The notes: generated by a model from the letters alone, not told the origin. A stretch of 64,000 nucleotides of DNA from Epichloe hybrida (GCA_019022495.1 JAFEKR010000004.1:1178001-1242000), one strand, 5' to 3'; shown: positions 1 through 13,043, counted from the first letter of the stretch. Numbers and translations: made by a program.

Positions 1-800
1 AGTAGGAAGTATTCAGAGTGCCCATGGAAGTTTGCAGCTGGGCAGTGGCAATCCAATCCTCGGCCTTGTATCGAGCGCAATACGAAACAGCACATTCGGG
101 GCCCTGGGTCAGAGCAGGTCGTTGCCAAAGGGTTTCCATGCCAAGAGCCAGTCGAGGGGTAATAGATTGCAAATAACTTCCAATATAAATGCCGGTCATA
201 CCACCTTCCAGGAAAGAAGGGTTCAGCATCTTGAGAGATGCATTGAAGTCGTCGCCGTTGTACTCGTGCTCGAACTGGGCCATGTCTTGACCACCAGGGG
301 AAATGGACAGCTGCGATTTGGATACCAGTCTGTCGGTCCATCGTAAGTTGAATCGTCCAGACAGTGAGCCCTCGTTATCGACATTGCCTTGACAGAAGAC
401 CTTGAGGAAACTACATATTAGTCCAATCAAGATTCTCGTACCATTACTCATAAAATTGTGCGTCTATTAAGAAGTAAAGCACGGTGCATACCTTGCCGGT
501 TCCGAACATGGCTGCGAACGTGTAGGGATTGATACGCTCGCCCAAAGCAAACTGGTGAGAGACTTGGAAGAGGGGAGCCATGCTGAAAATCTTGGTCAGG
601 TCGGCACGGATTCCGGTGAACATGTAGTTGTTGAGGAGGACATCGCGCTGAACCTCCTTGGCCAAGTTCTCCATGTTTCCGGGGTTGTACAGCCCGAGCT
701 TCGCTCTGCGCTCAGAGAAGGAATTGATCGCATCGCCAACGGCAGCGGCAATTGGGTTGGAAAGAAGAAGAGATCGTATCGATTCTATTTGAGCAGCCAT
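1..800 (-). CDS. tom40: TOM40 mitochondrial import channel, 5' part
   Basis: Beta-barrel channel of the TOM complex in the mitochondrial outer membrane, through which nearly all precursor proteins enter. The N-terminal half is visible; the gene runs off the left edge. Exon 1 (800-492) encodes a helix-rich N-terminus with family blocks [20 protein letters not shown] and [20 protein letters not shown]. Exon 2 continues with [38 protein letters not shown] and [15 protein letters not shown], all typical of Tom40 strands. I chose the ATG at 800; the frame is open further upstream but without another ATG. The intron starts with GTATGC at 491. A TAG acceptor at 411 would insert Phe-Leu-Lys; an unusual AAG acceptor at 401 would give a gap-free family match, so this junction is uncertain. 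The identity is sure. Confidence 0.93.
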
Positions 801-1915
801 GGTGATGGAGTGTATGGCTCGAGTCGACTCGGCCTCGAATATAGTCAAAATTGGTGAGGCGTCGGTACAAGGAAAGGAACAAATTCAGAGAAACAGAGCC
901 AGATATGGCTTATGAGAGGCCTTTGAGATGGGCAAATTGACTCTGGGTTGGAGTGCCAGGTAACGCGATGACGGGCTGCGCTGGCGTTGAGGGAGTATGG
1001 AGTTTATGGAGTTGGAGAATAATTTTCATCAGCCCCCTGCTCAGTCAAGTGTCAGTGTCGGAGCTGGCCAAGTTCCGCTTGCTGGTGCTGGTTGGGGGTG
1101 CTGGTTGTGGGTGATGTGATGCCCCCACCCACAATTGGCCAGTTTGTCCTGCTGTGTCCGACGGAGAGCCCGATGTTCCGACCCGGCCAATCTGCCGCCG
1201 AATCTTAACCGTCAGTCGTGGCGGTCCAGTCGGTACTTGCTACAGGGATTTTGCAAGCTGTTGCAGGTTCAACGGAGGTACACTAGACCTTAGCTTGCTT
1301 GGTCGACTCGATTGACCTGGTCGTGATTTGTTGCTACCCTGCAGATAAGAAGGGCGGGGCACAGGTCAGTTTGGCTTTGAATCGAGCCTCGGAGGTGCTC
1401 TTCTATCTTCGAGTCCAACTTGTTGCATGTCCGAGATCTTTGGTGTGACGCTCTCGTCAGTTAAGCATGGACGCTCGCCTCCCAAAAGCTCTTCTTGTCC
1501 GACAGTACCCGTTATCTGAAGCTGAGCCATCCATGCCCCTCCAACTCGTCGCATTATCACCAAGTCCTCGTGTCCATTCACAGTGACTTCTGGGAGAAGC
1601 GGCAGTTAGTCGAACCTTGAATACATAAGCACATCCACGTCAGCTCTAGAACCCCGCCACAAACATCTTTGAAAGAAGTGACCATTATCTTCCGTCCGTC
1701 CATTCGCGGGCCTCTCACGAGAGAGTGCTCAACAGACGGTCAAGGGATCAATCAAAATTGGATGTCGACGCCAAGCCACCCCGCCTAATCGGTTTGAAAT
1801 CCCCAGACACCACTCGCTATGGATACACTTTTGTGAGTTGTATCTACGTCACCCGTTCTGAATTAGATCGCGTATCCAACACTATGAGCAGCCCCTCTAC
1901 AGTTAAAGGCGGCAA
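801..1915. promoter_or_regulatory. Divergent intergenic region between tom40 and the PFK-2 gene
   Basis: About 1.1 kb separating two divergently transcribed genes, so it must hold both promoters. It has GT-rich stretches near 1080-1135 but no convincing coding region. A short open frame with ATG at 1884 ends at 1952 and overlaps the proposed PFK-2 start; it could be an upstream ORF or part of an unrecognised first exon. Confidence 0.5.
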
Positions 1916-3854
1916 ATGGCGGTGGTGGAATCTTATCGGACTGCGCAGCTAACGCGGAACAGAACGGCCCAGATTGCGGCCAACGCGCCCCGGTACCGCC
2001 GCAAGAGCTCGACCTTTATCGACGGCATTCACGATGTTACGGAAAACGAGAATATGGCTCCGGCCCAGCTTTACAGTACCATGTCTGGCCGACTGTTCCA
2101 TTCCGGAAGAATCGCCATCGTCATGGTAGGCCCACCGGCACGTGGCAAAACGTAAGTACGAGAAACGTGGTGGTATCAGAATCCAAGCCGAAATCATGGC
2201 AGTAGCTTATTGGAAGTTAGTCACATCTGTGTTTCCTTGGCCCGGTATCTGCAGTGGCTGGGTGTCAAAACCCGCATATTCCATCTCGGCGACTACCGTC
2301 GTGCCACTATTGGCCCCGAAGGAGATGTGCCAGAGGACTACTTTTTCCCGGATGCCTCACCGTCTTCCGTCATTCTTCGCCAAAAGATATTGAAGAAGTG
2401 CCGAGAAGACATTTATGCATGGCTAAACCACGAAAATGGCCAAGTGGCCATCTACGACGCAGTGAACCCAACAGCAAATGGTCGCCGCGCACTAGCAAAG
2501 GAACTGGCAAAACACGACGTTCAGGTAGAAGAGAAGACCCTTCGTTTTGGCACGTTCCCTATAGGCTGACGTTTTGTAGACTTTGTTCATCGAGTCGTTT
2601 GTAGATGATGAACGAATTCTGCGCGAGAATGCCAGGAATGTCAAGATATCATCCCCCGATGTAAAGGCTCTCTCTCCTAGACAAGAACGGCGAAGCACTA
2701 ATTTCCGAACTAACAAATCTTGCTAGTTCGCGGGAATGGACCCTGACGAAGCTGCTAAACTGTATTTGAAACGCATAGAAATGCGCATCCCGGTCTTCGA
2801 GACGATGAACGAGGCTGAACTCAACTACATAAAAATGATTAATGCTGGCACCAAGTTCTTCTACAACAACGTCAGCTTCAACTATCTTTCTCACAGAATC
2901 GTCTTCTACCTCACCAATCTACATATAAAATCGCGAACGACCTTCTTTGTCCGCGCAGGTACGACTGAGGAAGAGGATTCTTACAAGGCTGACGCACCCC
3001 TGTCTGAGGTGGGCAAGGCATACGCAGAGAGAATGTCAGAAACACTGCTGAAGCACCGACAACAAGAACATGCGGAGCAAGTAGAGAACAGTGGAGGGCA
3101 GCTCGCCCCCCTGCGACCGCTTACTGTATGGACCTCGACGCGAATGCGTACTGTTCAGACGGCGGATTACCTGAAGGAGAAGGGCTACAAGGTGCGCCAG
3201 CGGTCGCAGATGAGTCAGATTAATCCAGGAGTTTGCGAAAATATGCCAGAACGCATGATATCAAAGATCTACCCCGAGGAGGCTGAAAAGCACGACTTGG
3301 ACCCCTACCATCACAGGTATCCCCGAGCTGAGGTAAGGTCCCCTGTTTGCTGTCCAACTACAGCATTTTCGAGTGCGTAATTTGCTGACATGATACCCTC
3401 TCAGTCTTATCATGATCTTGCCGTCCGCCTGGAGCCCATCATTCTTGAGCTGGAGCGAGAGCAGAATGATCTCCTCATCATCGCCCACGAGTCTGTTCTG
3501 CGTGTTCTTTACGCCTATCTCATGCACTGCTCCACAATGGAAATCCCGAACCTCAAATTTCCCCGTGATGAGATCATTGAGATCATCCCCGCGGCGTACC
3601 AGAACGAGGCAAAGCGCATTCACATTCCCGGGCTGGATGCAAAGTTGCCGCCTGGATCTCCAGACATTGTACAGACCCCGTTGCAAGTCATTGGGATCCC
3701 AGGAGGAGCAGCAGGCAGCGTCCCTGGAAGCGGCCAGATGAGTCCCATAGCTGGCGGCATGAGTAGTCCGACCACGTCAGTCGAACGACCTCCCGAGAAA
3801 GTTATCAACACGGCCAAAGATATGGTTGCGGACAAGGTGGATGATGAAGACTAG
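1916..3854 (+). CDS. 6-phosphofructo-2-kinase family protein with degenerate phosphatase domain
   Basis: Makes fructose 2,6-bisphosphate, the cytosolic activator of glycolysis, from fructose 6-phosphate and ATP. Exons 1916-2151, 2221-2524, 2580-2660, 2727-3332 and 3405-3854 join in frame to 558 residues. The kinase half shows a Walker A motif GPPARGKT (residues 72-79, split by intron 1), then RIFHLGDYRR and DAVNPTANGRR. The C-terminal histidine-phosphatase half keeps the second histidine in IIAHESVLRVLYAYL (His about 437). The RHG nucleophile motif, however, reads R-A-G, with Ala 284 replacing the phospho-accepting His. The bisphosphatase is therefore probably inactive, as in some yeast kinase-type isoforms. 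The C-terminal tail is Gly/Ser/Pro-rich and carries no recognised domain. The start at 1916 is the first in-frame ATG giving a plausible N-terminus; an upstream exon cannot be excluded. Confidence 0.9.
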
Positions 3855-6800
3855 GCACCGACAAGGAAGGCGGATGAAAGAAATGGCGTTTGGAGGACCA
3901 GGGCATGGGCTGCGGATGGATGATTGGAGTTTCGTACATGCACTAGACAGGGCACTGGGTTTTGACAAAAGGCAACGACGGCCTGCTGAGTTCGTACAGG
4001 GTCTTGTGTGTGTGTAGACTCAGGTAGGGAATGAAACATATTTTCTGCCGCTGTTGAGATATATGCATCTTAGGGAAACCTACGCTGCCGTGTTGCAGAC
4101 TCGTGAACCCCGGTAGAGAACGAAAAGCACAGGTCGGAATTACAAGTCATATGTACAGCGCACAAAAAGACACACAACTTATTCTCTTCCACTTTGACAA
4201 GTTGGATTGTCATGGTCAAGATTCCACACCGAACTAGCCATGCCTGAGGAAAACGTGCCCATCATGTCATGCCAGCAGGCTCTCGGTTCCCGGACGGCCA
4301 CATGACGTCCGCCACGAAGCTGCAGCCTGCCCGGAATGGAATGTCGCATCTAAATGTATTCGTGAGGTGTTTATGGAATATGCAATCACCTCCTGCAGCA
4401 TGGGTAACATGTTGCAGCGTGGCAGAAGCCGAAGCCTGTCTGCTTGCTGGACTCACTGCTCCGTACCGTGCGTACGCCCTGAATCCCGATGCAGGCAGAT
4501 ACACGCAAGGAGGTGCAGGCGCAGGCCTGTGATGGCCTGCATATTCATGGCGCCACTGATGAATGTGAGGAGGAATTATGCAGGGTAGGGTGATTCTGCA
4601 GTTGGCCTAGATCTTGGGGTGGGGGGGGGGGGGGGGAAAGGGAAAAAAAAAATATAATAAAAAATCCGTACAAGTCCGGTTGTCTCACTCTGGAGACGGG
4701 ACCACAGCGGGACTTTGGCCCAAGAGACTGAGACAATAATGACTTTGGGCGCGAATGCATCTTGGACTGAGCTGAAATAAGACCCTTTGAGATGCTCCAC
4801 CACCAAACGGACGACCAAACGGCTCCCGTGGGAAGGAATGCGTGCCAGTATAGGAAGCCGTGAAACGTAGCAGATCTTGACTGGGTGGCTTGGGGCTTCC
4901 GTCGAGGTTCTCGGCACTCTAATTCATGATCAGGGACGAGAATCTGGCAGGACGGCGTTCCTGACAAGAAGACGAGAAGAAGAAGAAAAAAAACGTGCTC
5001 TGCTGCTGTACCCAAGTTGAATGGTGGGACAATGCACAGTGAAACTGTACGATGCGGTTGTTTGCCGAGCGTTACACGTCATGGCAAGGGGTGATCAAGT
5101 CGCGGGCCCGAAAGGGACCCGAAAGGGGGCAACGTCTTCCCTAGCAGGGATTGTCGAGGGCTGGCTTGATTTTTATATTTATTTTTTTTTCTTTTCGGAG
5201 GAAACGGCTGCAGCCCTGCCTTCTTCGAGAGGACGTACTCCCGACTCTGGGGCACCGATTGCTGCGAGTCTTGCAGGACCAGACATGATGGACGAGAAGG
5301 CTTGTTCCAGAAATATCATACCCGTGACGCATCAAAACTCAGTGCCCTCATGGGCCCAATGGGGCAAATCGAGGTGTTGCGTACTCCGTAAATAGTCATG
5401 GATGGGAAAATTCTGACAGATGGCTGAGACATTTTTTCCTATCCGATGGGTCGGAGCCTACGGATGTCAATTCATGGCTGGTTGCACAGAGTCCCAAGTT
5501 GCTGCCTGCTTTTTGTTGATTCTGCGACACACACTTATTAGTCGCAATCAATGGCAGTGCCAGTGGCGTGGCGTGACGAGCACTGCAGAGACTGCAGAAA
5601 CTGCAGAAACCTGCTGCGGACCTGGATACCGTTGCTGTGCAAGTTGGCATGGGTTTGCGCATCAGCAAAACTGTGTTGCCGATGTTGCCGCAAATTGTTG
5701 GGACTGCAATCTGATAACGCTTGCTTGAATACACAAACCATGATGCAACTCCTCGGCATACGCTTGCGGACATGGTACTATCAAGGAAAGAAAAGTAAAG
5801 TCGTCAAGTTTGTTCATCAGGAATGCTTTGAGCTATACAGACTTATGTAGAAACAATGGTCCAACAGAGAGTCAATTGTCATGGTACTTGTCACTACAAC
5901 GTATCCCTGGTTGTGCGTCATTCGTGGATGAGCCTTGTGCAGTTGCCTCTGGGCTATGCTACATGTATACATGATCGTGACTTGGTCCGCACATGCTGCA
6001 CATGCTGCTTGAGATTGTCAGCTGTCACTTCACAACACTGCAGCTGCATGAGCTTTGAGCCCGACTGACCTGGTCCTGAGAGGAAAAAATAGGTCTTCAC
6101 CAATACGGATCCGTAGAGGTGAGGACAATGCGCATCGCCCACCTAACCCACCAAACCCACCAGCAGACAAGAAGTATAAGGTGAAACAGGCCCTGTGAGC
6201 ACTGAGGATGAGCTTCCGAAATTCTCGGCCGGACATGGCATTGCGAAAGGGTTCTCAATTATGGATACTTGGTTAAGAACAGTCATGCAGCTACTGAAGC
6301 CACAAGCGTGACCAGACAAGCGCTTGCGAATGGAACGAGCCATGGCGCGCCGCATTGTGGAACCACCACCTGGCTGTGGTTACAGGGATCCAAGAATGGG
6401 TCCAGCTGGTCCTCGCTCTGGGGAGTTTGGTGCTGAGTCTGCTGACTGTGCTGACTCCAGAGGTTCCGGCGAGCCGTCTCAATATCAAGCTACAATGATG
6501 AGCACTCCGTGTTGAGCCCCGTGTTGAGGGGGAGAGGGGAGAGGGGAGAGGGGGGGGGGGGCAGACAGACGGAATTGAGCCGATAGCGCGTGTCTGGTAG
6601 GGCAAAGCGCAGGAACCGGGAACCACTGCCTAATAACAAATGAACAAGTTGCAGACTCTGGTGCTGATGAACTCAAATCGGCTGCTAGCGCCAACGCGGC
6701 AGGGTCATGAGACCACAAGACGAGACGTTCCACTTATATCATGTGAGAGCCGCGCTTGAGGGACCATCTCGAAAGCAAACGGCTCCCGCCAGGACGAAGG

Positions 6801-8900
6801 AAGCGCAGACAGTCTTCAACTGTACATATGTATGTACATGTATGTGCATGCATAATACTGCCATGCCAGTCTTCACGGGATATTACGAGCCCGTCGGTGT
6901 TGGAACCCCTGCCCGGCATCAGGTGACAGGGCAGTAAAACATGGTAAACGGGGCATTTGAAAACCGAACTGGGGCTGCTGACCAACAAAGCTCAGGCCGA
7001 GACAGGGGCCGGAACCAAGGGTATTATTACCTGTACATGTGTTACCAGGAGATGGGAGAAGTTGCGCTGATGATGCCGATGCCGATCATGATGACTTGCT
7101 GGTTGGCAGGGCCCTCACTGTGTACATATGTATGTATCTGCATCAGGCCAGGCTGACAGACTAGACTGGACTTGGTGCTGGAGGTGACGAGAAATGCTTC
7201 GTGAGAAATGGCACGGATTCCGGATACTTGCACGTATGCAATCCGTACAAACAGACGTACGGATTCGTACAAACGGACAAGTTGCCATTGATATTATGTC
7301 AATTCTGCCCGGCTGTCAGCAGTCAGTGCCTGCCCCCAAGTGCCCATGCATGCTGATTACCACAGTGACGCAGACCTGGCCGAGATGGAGGCAAGAAATT
7401 CGAACGAGGGTTTTTCTCCCACACCCATCACGCAGCACGCATCACGCATCACGCATCACCCCATCGCCGCTCATCGCTCTCTCACAATTAATCGTCTTCG
7501 GCAATCATAATTCCAGGGCTGCCAAAAGGGCCAAAATCTAGCACCGTCGGAGACCCATGCGCCGTCGCCAGCCTGAACACGACACATCCCCTGCCCTGCA
7601 TCAGGCTGTTTTATTTGCATTCATTACTTGCTGGGATGCTGAGCTGGGTCGGGTCAAGGGCCCACTGTAAAAATGAAGATGTTCCTGTGACGAATCTATC
7701 AAGAGAGAGAGAGAGAGACGAGACCCGACCCATTGTGTGTAGACCCAAGCTGCAGAAACATCCAGCAGGGCGCGTTGGCTGTTGCGAAACAAGAGAATGG
7801 TGATGAAACGTGTGCGCTGTAAGATGTCGTCACAAATCTCACGATGCCATGCAACCTGGCATCAACAAGGTTGTAATCAACCACGAGAAGTCGAGTCGAA
7901 ACAAATCAGCCAGGTCAATCTGGTCGCATTTGTGGGCGGGTTGGCGGGCCAGGGTCCGCATGGGCAGGCAATCTGATGGGCCGTGAAATGAAGATTGATA
8001 GAACCACTCCCACCAGATCACCAGACCATCAGATCACCAGACCCTCTGGCTGTGTGGATGTGCACGACGGACGGACGGACGGATGGGCGTGGGTGGGGGT
8101 GACAGGGGGGTGGCCGGAGACCAAAGCAGTCCAAGTTGCAGGCTCCTCTGTTCCCCTTTTGACTTTGCCCGTCTCAAAGTTGAGCACATGAGCACTGAAT
8201 GTCAGCAGAACTGGAACAGTGGAACAGTTGCATTATTCTCTCCAGGTTCATCCAACAAATGACAGCGATTTGCATAATACTCGGAACTTGTTACCTCTAA
8301 TCATGACTTACATTGACCTCGCTCAGGAATACATAGCAGGAATATCAACCAAAGCCAAGAATCGCGAAGCAATTGTTTTACAAAGGTACCTGTATACATA
8401 GATGGTATAGTGCCCCGCTCAGGTTCCTCTCGTCATGCGATGCGTCTCCCTCTACTTTTTCCAATTACCGTCGTTGTGAGAGCAGTATCACGACATTCGT
8501 GCCAAGCGACTTGCCAACTAGAAGTACTCATTTCGGACCTGCACATTGAACTTGCACATTGATGAATGAATGGTATCCTGCACCAGGACATGATGACTTC
8601 ATTTCTTCAACGGGTTGCCCGGAGCCAGCAAGTGTTGGTTCGGGTCGAGTGACGACGGGCAGCGGGAACGGGTTCAGGCCATTGATGAATCGGGTTTCGC
8701 CTCCGCCCACCCACGCCACATGGGGCGGGCGTCCTGCATCACAGCAGACTGCACTGTGCTGTGCACTGTGCCTGTGCTGAGAGGGGGCTTAATATTAAAA
8801 AGGACAAAAGGAGAAACGAGGACAAGGAAGAAGGGAGACTGACATCACGAGAGCAGGCTGAGCAGCGCAGCACAGTGGAAAAGGCGTAGAGACCACAGAC
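3855..8900. other. Gene-poor interval of about 5 kb
   Basis: Only short, non-conserved open frames occur here on either strand and none resembles a known protein. It contains a G tract at about 4618-4637 followed by an A-rich run, a second G tract near 6547-6560, two identical copies of TGTACATATGTATGTA at 6821 and 7121, and a GA-dinucleotide run near 7703-7718. Part may be the distal promoter of the GSK-3 gene or encode a non-coding RNA, which the sequence alone does not show. Confidence 0.5.
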
Positions 8901-10208
8901 CAGACGCCAGATAGGATGAGCATTCTAGGCTCTACTGCAGTCAAAGACAAAGACTTCATTCACATCATCAATTGAACTTGATGAGTGGCTCTGCTCTGTG
9001 CTCTGCTCTGCTCTGCCCTGGCCGCCCTGCATCGTCCCCATCGTCGCCTCACCAGCCCCTCCAGCCCCTCCAGCCTCTGCTTGCTCTGCTTGCTGCCTTG
9101 CTGCTCCCACCAACTTGCAAGACGGGACTCTCTTTTTTTTTTTTTTTTTTCTTTCCAATTCAATTCAATTCAATTCATTTCAGAACATTCCTCGACCGGC
9201 CACAACCAGTCTCGAAACTTCAGGGGCCTCTCGCGGCTGTTGCCATTGCCATTTTGCCAGCCTTCGACGAACGTCTGTCTGCTTTTAGACCAGACCTGCC
9301 CCGCAAGCCGTGTCCGTCCGTCCGCCCACCTGCACTGCACTCTGAGTCCCAGTCCACAACACGCCGTCGCCCGCAATCCATAAATCGTTCTTGTTCTGGT
9401 CTGCTCTTTTGGCTGGACCCCCAGCCGTTCAAAACCAAGCCAGCTCCCACTTCAACAGCACCACCTTGCCCCTCAACACACGCCGTGCAACCGACCAGAC
9501 GCTTCCCACCCGCCCGCCGTCCTCGCCCTCACCTTCGTCTTCGTCTTCGGCCTCACCTTCGTTCGGCCTCAACGCTTCGCAGCAAGACTAGGAAAATTCA
9601 GCGTCGCAGTCGTTCCAGCTTCGGCTCTCTTGGTTTATTCGAACACAGCAAGAAGATCCCTTCCATGTGTGGACGAATCCTCCTTCGACAACGCACCAAG
9701 ATTTTGTCAAGGCGTGACTACATTCCTGCACCCATGGCCAGCTGCATCCAGATCAGATCGAAGACGCCTCATGCATTTTCCAACACTGCCTTTTGTTTAC
9801 TGTACTTTATTTGATACTTTTGTTTAAAAGAAGAGTTTATCGAAACCCTCGAAACTGACCATTTTCAACTCCCCTCCTCAGGTGCCTATTCAGAGTAGTG
9901 CTTAGCCGTCATCGCTGAAAACTTCAGACCAATCTCGATTTGGCGAACCGACAAACGAATTTTTGCTCACACCCGTCGCTCGCGGCCTCTGATACGAAAC
10001 TCATCATACATTTTGCACGTGCTCCGCTGGCACGTTGACGACGTTTCCAACCTCATCTCGAAGTCTATTCCGTTGCCCATCACGGCCCGCTCTACATCAT
10101 TTGATTCTCTACTTGCCATCTATCCACAACTGGATTACTCCTTTGTTAAGCGTCGGTAGCATTTTCTGAACGTTTTGGGCTCGTATCACCAAAAAAGAAA
10201 AAAAAAAA
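8901..10208 (+). promoter_or_regulatory. Pyrimidine-rich upstream region / probable leader of the GSK-3 gene
   Basis: A 1.3 kb stretch dominated by C and T on the plus strand, with a T run at about 9131-9150 and a CAATT pentanucleotide repeat just after it (about 9157-9176). It ends with A-rich sequence directly before the kinase ATG at 10209. Such CT-rich tracts are typical of filamentous-fungal promoters and 5' leaders. A 280-codon open frame across it is low in complexity, rich in Pro/Ser/Arg, and most likely a by-product of base composition. Where transcription starts cannot be told. Confidence 0.5.
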
Positions 10209-11734
10209 ATGTCGTCACATCGGCCCAATGCATTCAACAGCCTCAGGATGGGGGGTAAGTTCTCTCCTGGTCTCTCCCTTGGTGTCCTTGATTTCGTGGC
10301 TTACCCCGCACCGTAGAAGTGATCCGTGAGAAGGTTCAGGATGGAATCACGGGAGAAACCAGAGATTTGCAATATACGCAATGCAAAATAGTCGGAAATG
10401 GTTCATTCGGTGTTGTCTTTCAAACGAAACTTTCTCCATCAGGGGAGGACGCCGCTATCAAAAGAGTGTTGCAAGACAAGAGATTCAAAGTCAATCTGCC
10501 CCCTGCCTCAATCTTCAACGGAACTTGAGGCTAACCTCACAAACAGAATCGTGAACTCCAAATCATGCGAATTGTTCGACACCCAAACATTGTTCAACTG
10601 AAGGCCTTTTACTACTCCAATGGCGAAAGGGTGGGTACATGTTCCTTGCTACCTGCAGACCCGCACAACCGTAACTGCTTTGACTGACGCAGAAACAGAA
10701 AGAGGAAGTGTATCTCAACCTTGTGCAAGAGTTCGTGCCAGAAACCGTTTACAGAGCCTCTCGATTCTTCAACAAGATGAAGACGACTATGCCCATCCTT
10801 GAAGTCAAGCTTTACACATACCAACTTTTCCGAGCTTTGGCATATATCCACTCCCAGGGCATTTGCCATCGTGACATCAAGCCCCAAAACCTCCTGCTCG
10901 ACCCCAACAGCGGCATTCTCAAATTATGCGACTTCGGTAGCGCCAAGATTCTTGTCGAGAATGAGCCAAATGTGTCTTATATTTGCTCCCGTTACTACCG
11001 CGCACCGGAATTGATCTTCGGCGCGACAAACTATACAACCAAGATTGGTAAGACTTCCTTGTCATTTGCCCTCCCCTCCCGCGCGCGCCCATCCCCTGCG
11101 CTTCACTTGCTAACGCCGATTTCAAGATGTCTGGTCAACTGGATGTGTCATGGCCGAGCTGATGCTGGGTCAGCCATTATTCCCCGGTGAATCAGGAATC
11201 GATCAATTAGTCGAAATCATCAAGGTCCTGGGAACTCCCACCAGAGAGCAAATCCGAACCATGAACCCTAACTATATGGAGCACAAGTTTCCTCAGATCA
11301 AGCCCCATCCTTTTAACAAGGTGTTTCGTAAGGCTGATGCCAATGCCATTGACCTGATCGCGCGACTCTTGGAGTACACACCGACTGAGCGGCAATCGGC
11401 CATTGATGCCATGGTTCACCCATTCTTCGACGAGCTTCGCAACCCCGCAACTAAGCTGCCTGACTCTCGACATGGCTCGGGCCAACTCCGTGATCTGCCT
11501 GCTTTGTTCGATTTCACCCGACATGGTAAGCTGTGTTGCTTAGAAAAGAGGGCTGATATTTGACACACTCGTGTTCTGTTACTGACTCGTTCCGCCGCAG
11601 AACTCTCCATTGCACCAAACCTGAATGCCCAGCTCGTCCCAGCCCACATCAAGCCTGTCCTTGCCTCCCAAGGACTTGACATCGACAATTTCACACCGAT
11701 GGCGAAGCAGGAGATGATTGCCAAGTTGGACTGA
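10209..11734 (+). CDS. gsk3: Glycogen synthase kinase 3 (shaggy-type Ser/Thr kinase)
   Basis: CMGC-group kinase of the GSK-3 branch, acting in cytosol and nucleus in growth, stress and development signalling. Six exons (10209-10254, 10317-10489, 10547-10630, 10699-11047, 11127-11525, 11601-11734) join in frame to 394 residues, the usual size. Visible are the glycine loop [10 protein letters not shown], the lysine in AAIKRVL, the catalytic loop CHRDIKPQN, the CDFGSAK magnesium loop, and the activation-loop tyrosine in [13 protein letters not shown] that GSK-3 kinases autophosphorylate. [15 protein letters not shown] is diagnostic for the family. At intron 3 I used the second AG (10698), because the first would insert Lys-Gln. 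The ATG is preceded directly by an A-rich run and a long CT-rich upstream region. Confidence 0.97.
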
Positions 11735-13043
11735 TCTTCTCACTGTGCGACAGAGGAGTTCAAACCGGTCATCATTTGCTCCACAAGCATTGAATGGCTC
11801 TGGAACATGTGCCCCATGCACTCCCGGCACCGAGCTGACAGTGGTTCCTGGGGGGAGATTGCTCGATGTGAAAATCAGAACGAGGTGTCGGGAGAAGGAA
11901 CTTTGTGACCTCGATGCCGAGCAGGTCAGCTCTGTGACTGAGTTCTGACAGCCGGCTCCTAGCGAGATCGAGTTTTTGGGTGTGCGCGCGTGTATGTCTG
12001 TTCTAGCGAATCGAGGTCCAATCTCACTCGGCGAAGTGGAAACGCGACCTCCGTCGAGGAACCAGAGAGAATCAAAAAATCTCCTGTAGGACAATTGGGA
12101 TTAATCTATATTCATGGGGAAACGGCCAAGGTGACCGTACATCAAAGATGGGACATGATAACGCTTTTAGACCAAATTTTGATGCATGACAAAAGGGGGC
12201 CATCACTTTCGCTTCTATTCTCTCCATGACTCTCTCTCTGTTTCTCTCTTCTCACAATTTCCGTTGTTCATGTGTCACGAGTGTTGGGTGTTTGATATTC
12301 GATTTTGGGGTCCTGGAATAGCCGACCATGTTCAATCGCTATTGTTGCCCCACAAGTTGCTCATCTTGATACCTTCTAGTTTGCGACAGAGTTCGAGGGG
12401 TAAGCAAAATGAGACAAAGGCCATATCATGCCCATATCATGACGGCATGAGGTGATGAAGTCGGTCGCTTTTCAAGTAAAAGAGAAAAGGGGTCTCTGGA
12501 GAAAAGAGGACGATGGGGCCGAAAACGGAACAAGGGACAATGTCGACTTGGAGTCAAAATGGATTGATGATGGCGTATCTGGGAGGTGTGGCCATGCAGG
12601 TCAAGTGTGGGAAGAAGAAGCAAAGGGGGAAGCAAGAGGACTTGTTTGAGGTTCTATCAGTGCCTGGGTATCTTTTTGTTCATGATGTACTTCGTGGAAA
12701 ATCTGCATGGTTAAACCTCACTTTTTTAAAAAAAAAAGAAGAAGAAGAATAACAAGATGACAGCATTGAATCCAACGACTCACCACCTAGGCAGGGTGTT
12801 GAATTGAATAAATTAAACACAGTACAATGGTGCTCGCTTGTAGACCCCTTTTGATGCCTCAGGCAGCAACAAAACCCCCAGCCCGCCGCCGCGTGCGCGT
12901 GCACCTGCACCTGCGTTGATGCGATGGAGCGATCTAAAACTTCTAAGCTTTCAGATGCTAGCTCCTTCCCGCTTGGTATCAGTACACGCCAACATTGTCT
13001 ATTGACAAAAAAATTCGAGCGCCCAAGCTTCGCTGGTTACTGC
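11735..13043. other. Intergenic region after GSK-3
   Basis: About 1.3 kb holding the 3' flank of the kinase gene and the promoter of the cap-binding gene. Short open frames on both strands show no family resemblance. There is a short A tract near 12727 and no convincing gene. Confidence 0.45.

Noticed and set aside
801..848. N-terminal extension of Tom40 to 848
   Set aside because: It would need a TTG start. The ATG at 800 gives a normal Tom40 N-terminus.
8972..9814. 280-codon open frame on the plus strand before GSK-3
   Set aside because: It is Pro/Ser/Arg low complexity created by CT-rich DNA, overlaps other open frames of the same origin, and has no domain-like segment.
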